Part shown: positions 39,459 to 44,024 of the stretch, in pieces
Position numbering within the stretch: position 1 is the stretch's first letter
How the letters are laid out: each line of letters starts with the position of its first letter
Assembly: GCA_013298025.1 (NCBI GenBank)
Contig: JAAFJE010000031.1
Coordinates: 1 to 44,024, forward strand
DNA length: 44,024 nt
From: Cytophagales bacterium
GTDB lineage: Bacteria; Bacteroidota; Bacteroidia; Cytophagales; Spirosomataceae
Direction: 5' to 3'
Translations under genes and position numbers: made by a program
The notes under the pieces: generated by a model
Seen by the model: the letters and a program-made list of their open reading frames with translations, nothing else
Told to the model about the DNA's origin: nothing
Database searches by the model: none

Positions 39459-40238
39459 ATGAGTAGCCGTATTGTTATTATTCCGACATATAATGAAATA
39501 GAAAACATCGAAGCCATTATTCGTAAAGTAATGGGCTTGGTTTTGTCCTTTGATGTTTTGATTGTTGACGATGGTTCGCCCGACGGAACAGCCCGTGTGG
39601 TAAAAGAATTGCAAGCAGAGTTTGGCACAGACCGTTTACATTTACAAGAAAGAAAAGGTAAATTAGGATTAGGTACGGCCTATATTCATGGTTTTCGCTA
39701 TGCCTTACAACGTCACTATGATTATATTTTTGAAATGGATGCCGATTTTTCGCATAATCCCGAAGACCTTATTCGCCTGTATGAAGCCTGTGCTGCTGGC
39801 GGTGCCGATTTGGCTATTGGTTCTCGTTATATCAAAGGCGTAAATGTGGTCAATTGGCCCATGGGCAGGGTGTTGATGTCGTATTTTGCAGGCTATTATG
39901 TACGTTTTATTACACAGATGTCTATTATGGATGTAACGGCAGGCTTCAAATGCTACCGTGCATCGGTATTGAAGACAATCCAGCTCGAAAAAATACGCTT
40001 TGTAGGCTATGCTTTTCAGGTAGAAATGAAGTTTACTACTTGGAAATACGGATTCAATATTGTGGAAGTACCCATTATTTTCACCGACCGCACCAAGGGC
40101 GTTTCAAAGATGTCGGCTAAAATTTTTAAAGAAGCAGTATTAGGGGTTTTACAAATGAAAATTTCGAGCTTTTTCAGGCAATACCATCGTACCGACGACC
40201 ATGCCATTGCCAAAGAACCCTTGGCTGTAGAGGAATAA
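39459..40238 (+). CDS. Polyprenol monophosphomannose synthase-like glycosyltransferase (GT2)
   Basis: A 259-residue enzyme of the DPM1 group that transfers a sugar (often mannose) from a nucleotide donor to a polyprenyl phosphate. Motifs: VIIPTYNEIENIEAIIRKV (about residues 5-23), LIVDDGSPDGTA, GKLGLGTAYIHGF, EMDADFSHNPEDL (metal-binding DAD), GSRYIKGVNVVNWP, and a long amphipathic C-terminus (IFTDRTKGVSKMSAKIFKEA) seen in this group. There is no C-terminal membrane domain, so it should attach peripherally to the inner membrane. It follows the DUF4296 gene by 73 bases. The pair sits between minus-strand Bat genes. Confidence 0.9.
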   Translation: MSSRIVIIPTYNEIENIEAIIRKVMGLVLSFDVLIVDDGSPDGTARVVKELQAEFGTDRLHLQERKGKLGLGTAYIHGFRYALQRHYDYIFEMDADFSHNPEDLIRLYEACAAGGADLAIGSRYIKGVNVVNWPMGRVLMSYFAGYYVRFITQMSIMDVTAGFKCYRASVLKTIQLEKIRFVGYAFQVEMKFTTWKYGFNIVEVPIIFTDRTKGVSKMSAKIFKEAVLGVLQMKISSFFRQYHRTDDHAIAKEPLAVEE

Positions 40239-40249
40239 AAGCCCAAAAC

Positions 40250-41242
40250 TTAATCTTCGAGGATATTACCCATAAATGAGTTTTTGGCGGCAAACGACAA
40301 AAGCAAAAAAACAATAGCCCAACGCAAGTAAGGATGGTAATAGTCTTGTACGTTTTTGAAACGGTTTTGCTTGATTTTTACTTTTTCTAAACGGTTGATT
40401 TCGTTGAAAATAAGTCCTAACGAGCGTGCATCTACAGCCCTAAAAAAACGCCCTTGGCTGATACTAGCAATTTTGCGAAGGGTTGTTTCATCTACTTTTT
40501 CGGTCGTATTTTTATCGTTTCCTACAGCAATGGTATAAACTTTGATGCCAAAAGCTTTGGCCAATTGTGCCGATACAATCGGGTCGAGGTTGCCTGCGGT
40601 ATTATCTCCGTCAGAAATAAGAATGGCAATTTTGGTCTTCGAGTCTATTTCACGCATTCGGTTGATACACATACCCAAGGCATTGCCAAGCGCTGTACCA
40701 TCGGTAGTAATCAGGGCAGGCTTGATGTCGTTGATGTATTCTTTGAGCAAGTCGTAGTCGGTTGTAAGCGGACAAAGCGAAAACGGTTCGCCAGCAAAAA
40801 TCACCATGCCGATACGGTCTTGGAAACGTCCTTCGATAAATTTTTGGGCTACTTTTTTAGCAACCGCCAAGCGACTCGGTTGCAAGTCTTGGGTTTCCAT
40901 TGATGCTGAAATGTCTAAGGCCAACATAATATCAATGCCCTCAGACACACTTTCGGCTTCGGAAATCGCCTTTTGTGGGCGTGCCAATGCTACAAAAATC
41001 AGAGTAATGCTTATCATCAATAAAATGCCCGGCAGGAAACGCAACCAACTGACCCAATTGGAACTTATCTGACTGGCAGGAAAGGCAACGGGCAGTTTTT
41101 GTACAGCATTGCCTCTCAGCCAACTCCGAATCAAATACAAAAATGGTACGGCAAGAATACAATACAAATAATAAGGTTGTTCCCACTCAAACGACGAGAG
41201 GGTCTGTAATTGAAACCAGTACCTCGAAAACCAGTCTTGCAT
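40250..41242 (-). CDS. batA: VWA-domain protein BatA
   Basis: A 330-residue inner-membrane protein. Two helices near residues 24-40 and 62-85 precede a von Willebrand factor A domain (about 90-270) with the metal-ion site DIMLALDISASMETQDL (D-x-S-x-S), IGMVIFAGEPFSLCPLTTD, TTDGTALGNAL and IAILISDGDNTAGN. A last helix is at about 308-325. This fits BatA of Bacteroides aerotolerance-type clusters. It follows comB by 25 bases in the same direction. The usual partners (DUF58, BatD-like) are 1.4 kb further on, beyond two opposite genes. Confidence 0.87.
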   Translation of the reverse strand: MQDWFSRYWFQLQTLSSFEWEQPYYLYCILAVPFLYLIRSWLRGNAVQKLPVAFPASQISSNWVSWLRFLPGILLMISITLIFVALARPQKAISEAESVSEGIDIMLALDISASMETQDLQPSRLAVAKKVAQKFIEGRFQDRIGMVIFAGEPFSLCPLTTDYDLLKEYINDIKPALITTDGTALGNALGMCINRMREIDSKTKIAILISDGDNTAGNLDPIVSAQLAKAFGIKVYTIAVGNDKNTTEKVDETTLRKIASISQGRFFRAVDARSLGLIFNEINRLEKVKIKQNRFKNVQDYYHPYLRWAIVFLLLSFAAKNSFMGNILED

Positions 41243-41267
41243 GATTAAGCCTATTTTATGTTGCGTT

Positions 41268-41975
41268 TTACATCATATTTACCAGTGTATTACCTCGTAG
41301 CACAGGCAACACATCGTACAAATCGTGTTGTAAGCAATAAGCGATGTCTTTCTGTATGCCCAAGCGTTGTAGCCTTCTCACGTGCGAAGAAGAAGCCACA
41401 TAAGCCAATAAATCGTCTTTCGCAAATTGGTACTGACGATAAGCCATCAAAGCAGCGTCTTCGTCGATGATAAACTCGTCTTTGAGGCGTTCTACCAAAG
41501 CTCCGGCAAAGAGCGTATCTTCTAAATTGGGTTTTCCTTTCCAGCCTGCACACAGCACCAGTACATCGTATTGTTGGTCTTTGAGGTAATTCGCCAATGC
41601 CTCTAAGTTGAGAAAAGAGCCAACCATCACCTTTACCGCCGATTTCGATTTTGTAATTGCCAGTGTACCGTTGGTGGTAGTAACGCAAATAGTAGCATCT
41701 TTTACCTTATCTACCATATAACTGAAAGGCGAATTATCAAAGTCGAAGCCTTCGGGCGTTTTGCCATCGCGCTCGGCAGCCGCCAAATAGCCTTTTTGTT
41801 GATAAGCCACACATTCTTCTACCGTAGCTACAGGTATAATGGCACTTACGCCATTAGCAAAAGCGGTGGTCATACAAGAAGTAGCCCTGAATATATCGAC
41901 TACTACTACAATAGAATTTTCGATTTTGTGCAGATGTAATAGTTCAGGCGTTAAGCAAACATCAATTGTTTTCAT
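41268..41975 (-). CDS. comB: 2-phosphosulfolactate phosphatase (ComB)
   Basis: A 235-residue cytoplasmic enzyme that removes phosphate from 2-phosphosulfolactate to give sulfolactate. Motifs: VVVVDIFRATSCMTTAFANG (about residues 23-42, start of the active site), AAERDGKTPEGFDFDNSPF, TICVTTTNGTLAI and LVLCAGWKGKPNLEDTLFAG. Length fits the ComB family. In methanogens it belongs to coenzyme M synthesis; in Bacteroidota the purpose is unclear, and no comA or sulfonate genes are nearby. It is upstream of batA. Confidence 0.9.
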   Translation of the reverse strand: MKTIDVCLTPELLHLHKIENSIVVVVDIFRATSCMTTAFANGVSAIIPVATVEECVAYQQKGYLAAAERDGKTPEGFDFDNSPFSYMVDKVKDATICVTTTNGTLAITKSKSAVKVMVGSFLNLEALANYLKDQQYDVLVLCAGWKGKPNLEDTLFAGALVERLKDEFIIDEDAALMAYRQYQFAKDDLLAYVASSSHVRRLQRLGIQKDIAYCLQHDLYDVLPVLRGNTLVNMM

Positions 41976-42017
41976 GCGTTATGTGTTAGTTGGGCAACAA
42001 AATGCCATCATTTACTA

Positions 42018-42039
42018 GGGCAAATGTAGGTTTTTGCCC
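42018..42039. terminator. Hairpin between gcvT and comB overlapping a -7 element
   Basis: GGGCAAA and TTTGCCC (42018-42024, 42033-42039) flank TGTAGGTT. It lies 29 bases past the gcvT stop and may end that transcript. The same bases read TACATTTG on the minus strand (42028-42021), a -7 element about 46 bases before the comB ATG. Confidence 0.45.
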
Positions 42040-42067
42040 AAGGTTTTAGGTCGAAAAAACGTAAAAT

Positions 42068-43165
42068 TTATTTCAAAAAAGGCAGTTTTACTACCTGAGC
42101 TTTGAGGTATTTATTACGAATATTGATGTAAATGTCTGTTCCTATTTTACTAAATTCGGTAGCAACATAGCCCATGCCAATGCCCTTGCTGAGTGAAGGC
42201 GATTGTGTACCCGAAGTTACTTCGCCGATAATATTGCCCGTAGCATCCATAATTTCGTAGTGTTGGCGAGGAATACCCCTATCAAGCATTTCAAAACCTA
42301 CTAATTTTTTGGTAGGGCCATTTGTCTTGATTTGTTGATGAAAATCGGCATGGATAAAGCTTTTGTTAAACTTGGTAATCCAACCCAAGCCCGCTTCGAT
42401 AGGAGAAGTCGTATCGTCGATGTCGTTGCCATACAAACAATAGCCCATTTCGGTACGGAGGGTATCTCTTGCTCCTAGCCCTGCTGGAACAATGCCAAAT
42501 TCAGCACCTGCTTCAAAAATGGCATCCCACATTTGTTTGGCGTACTCGTTGGGTACATATACTTCCATACCGCCAGCACCTGTATAGCCTGTTGTGGCAA
42601 TCAATACATTTTGAATCCCTGCTACTGTGCCTTCTTTGAAAGTATAATACGACATTTCTGCCAAATTGAGTTCGGTTAGTTTTTGCATCGTAGCCACGCC
42701 TTTAGGCCCTTGTACGGCCAACAGGCTCAGGCTATCGCTGATGTTTTCCATCGTTACACCAAACGTATTATGACTTTGCATCCACTGCCAATCTTTTTCG
42801 ATATTAGAAGCATTGACAACCACAAAATATTCTTCGGCACTACGACGATAAATCAACAGGTCGTCCACGATGCCTCCTTTGTCGTTGGGCAAGCACGAAT
42901 ACTGCACCTTACCATCGAATAGGGCTGTTACGTCGTTAGAAGTAACATACTGCAAAAACTCGGTGGCACGCTCGCCTTTCACAATAAATTCGCCCATGTG
43001 CGATACGTCAAAAACGCCTACACTGTTTCGTACTGCCAAATGCTCTTGAATCAGATTGCTATACAACACAGGCATCGAATAACCTGCAAAAGGCACCATT
43101 TTAGCCCCCAAGGCTACGTGTACATCGTTTAGAAATACGTGTTTGAGTTGTTCTGTTTGTTCCAT
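42068..43165 (-). CDS. gcvT: Glycine cleavage system aminomethyltransferase (T protein)
   Basis: A 365-residue cytoplasmic enzyme that releases ammonia and passes the methylene group from the lipoyl-bound intermediate to tetrahydrofolate. Motifs: [13 protein letters not shown] (about 19-31), [10 protein letters not shown] with the folate-binding region, [23 protein letters not shown] and [15 protein letters not shown]. The family's [19 protein letters not shown] is seen near 230. Length fits GcvT. No gcvH or gcvP gene is present in this window, so the system is dispersed in this genome. It is a single-gene unit. Confidence 0.95.
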   Translation of the reverse strand: MEQTEQLKHVFLNDVHVALGAKMVPFAGYSMPVLYSNLIQEHLAVRNSVGVFDVSHMGEFIVKGERATEFLQYVTSNDVTALFDGKVQYSCLPNDKGGIVDDLLIYRRSAEEYFVVVNASNIEKDWQWMQSHNTFGVTMENISDSLSLLAVQGPKGVATMQKLTELNLAEMSYYTFKEGTVAGIQNVLIATTGYTGAGGMEVYVPNEYAKQMWDAIFEAGAEFGIVPAGLGARDTLRTEMGYCLYGNDIDDTTSPIEAGLGWITKFNKSFIHADFHQQIKTNGPTKKLVGFEMLDRGIPRQHYEIMDATGNIIGEVTSGTQSPSLSKGIGMGYVATEFSKIGTDIYINIRNKYLKAQVVKLPFLK

Positions 43166-43190
43166 TTCGTAGTTAGTTGAAAAAGATGCA

Positions 43191-43198
43191 CAAAGGTA
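43191..43198 (-). promoter_or_regulatory. -7 element before gcvT
   Basis: CAAAGGTA on the plus strand reads TACCTTTG on the minus strand, matching TAnnTTTG. The gcvT ATG is 25 bases downstream. A TTG stands 24 bases upstream, slightly far. Confidence 0.4.
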
Positions 43199-43458
43199 AG
43201 CATTTTACAGCATTTGCTTGGACAAAAGCGTAAAAACTCCCTATACGCTACCTGCGTAGCTGGGCAGAAAGGTGTTTCTGATGCCAGAAATATGCTTCTA
43301 AAAGTCTTGAAGGGGTAGTCATAAAAGGATTGGTGATGGGAAAATATAGCTACTTGATTTTTTAAATAAATTTAAAAAGGTATTTTTCTTATAAAAATTT
43401 GTTTTATATCTATATAAATCGTAACTTATTGCATACCAAAATCTTAAATCGAACAATT

Positions 43459-43896
43459 ATGAAAAAAGTATCCCATCTTATCTTACACAAAGGAAATACC
43501 GTAAATGTGATTGAAAGTACAAAGACTGTTTTTGAAGCCTTAGAAATTATGATTTCTAAGAATATTGGGGCGTTGGTGGTATATCAAGATGGCGAATTTA
43601 AAGGGCTATTGACCGAGCGTGATTATGCCCGTAAAGTTGCCATTATGGGGAAAAACTCGCATGATACACTGGTTGACGAAATCATGCAAACCCAACCTGC
43701 CACGGTTAAGTTTGATGATACGATAGAACGTTGCATGGAAATTATGTCTGACAAACACATTCGTTATTTGCCAGTAGTGGCCGACAACCACGTGGTTGGC
43801 TTGGTTTCGATGGGAGATTTAGTACGATTTATTATCGAAGACCAAAAGCACACCATTAACCATTTACAAAACTTTATTTCGGGTGTAGTTGCGTAA
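43459..43896 (+). CDS. Two-CBS-domain protein
   Basis: A 145-residue cytoplasmic protein made of two CBS motifs forming one Bateman module that typically binds adenine nucleotides. CBS1 (about residues 10-62): VFEALEIMISKNIGALVVYQ, GEFKGLLTERDYARKV. CBS2 (about 75-132): VDEIMQTQPATVKFDDTIER, MSDKHIRYLPVV and HVVGLVSMGDLVRF. It has no attached enzyme or transporter domain, so it likely acts as a sensor or partner protein. The start at 43459 was chosen because the ATG at 43399 adds 20 unrelated residues. A hairpin follows. Confidence 0.9.
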   Translation: MKKVSHLILHKGNTVNVIESTKTVFEALEIMISKNIGALVVYQDGEFKGLLTERDYARKVAIMGKNSHDTLVDEIMQTQPATVKFDDTIERCMEIMSDKHIRYLPVVADNHVVGLVSMGDLVRFIIEDQKHTINHLQNFISGVVA

Positions 43897-43925
43897 TAAT
43901 GAACTGTATTAAAAAACAAAATTTT

Positions 43926-43963
43926 AGGCAAATATTATTTTGCGAGAGCTGTTTTATTTGCCT
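43926..43963 (+). terminator. Candidate terminator after the CBS gene
   Basis: AGGCAAATA and TATTTGCCT (43926-43934, 43955-43963) pair perfectly with a 20-base loop. It lies 30 bases past the stop. The last 60 bases of the window show no gene. Confidence 0.5.
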
Positions 43964-44024
43964 GAAAATCATTTTGAAATACAGTGTTGTTTTTAATAAT
44001 TGCGAAAGCTTGTCTAATTAATTT

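Noticed and set aside
1-44024. CRISPR array, prophage, rRNA operon or replication origin
   Set aside because: No regularly spaced direct repeats, phage structural genes, rRNA sequence or clusters of DnaA boxes were seen.

Overview
The window looks like chromosomal DNA of a Bacteroidota bacterium, most likely of the Cytophagales (Spirosoma/Flectobacillus-like lineages). No marker here fixes the genus. The evidence is the AT-rich sequence, the lack of Shine-Dalgarno sequences before most starts, several promoters of the Bacteroidota type (TTG, about 20 bases, TAnnTTTG), and families typical of the phylum (DUF4296 lipoprotein, Bat/VWA proteins, LytS-type kinase, GG-leader peptide).

Layout. 1-0.2 kb: 5' part of an IS1595-type transposase cut by the window edge. 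0.3-5.4 kb: DUF2905 membrane protein, alpha/beta hydrolase, DsbD, DUF2911 protein and acyl-CoA thioesterase. 5.8-12.0 kb: nuoL, nuoM and nuoN of respiratory complex I, with a LytS-type histidine kinase on the opposite strand between nuoM and nuoN. 12.2-13.9 kb: M3 oligoendopeptidase. 14.0-21.7 kb: a peptide export island on the minus strand, with a divergent XRE regulator and a small unknown gene after it. 22.5-27.7 kb: PLP-dependent Cys/Met enzyme, DoxX, Tgt, a glycosyltransferase, RsmG and tRNA-Asn. 27.7-29.7 kb: a one-gene AlbA/Schlafen-type insert flanked by near-identical inverted copies of a hairpin next to the tRNA. 29.8-37 kb: alpha/beta hydrolase, FucP-like MFS carrier, Tat-exported Dabb protein, FMN reductase, EttA and a DUF349 protein. 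37-41.2 kb: Bat-type genes (DUF58, BatD-like, VWA BatA) split by a DUF4296 lipoprotein and a polyprenol-phosphate sugar transferase. 41.3-43.9 kb: ComB, GcvT and a two-CBS protein.

The most notable part is the 14-21.7 kb island. In transcription order it encodes: a membrane protein fusing a C39-like domain without catalytic residues to a VKOR domain and a thioredoxin-like domain; a 72-residue precursor with a clear double-glycine leader and a four-cysteine core; an exported TlpA-like thioredoxin; a peptidase-containing ABC transporter with an intact C39 triad; and an HlyD adaptor. The set fits a secreted, disulfide-bonded small peptide made with its own oxidase. Two 14-bp operator-like palindromes exactly 21 bp apart lie upstream of the first gene, next to the XRE gene. 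A perfect 23-bp hairpin separates the precursor gene from tlpA. The component families are known; the particular assembly, the mature peptide and its activity are inferred and untested.

Most gene ends are marked by strong symmetrical hairpins, which makes transcription-unit borders easy to see.
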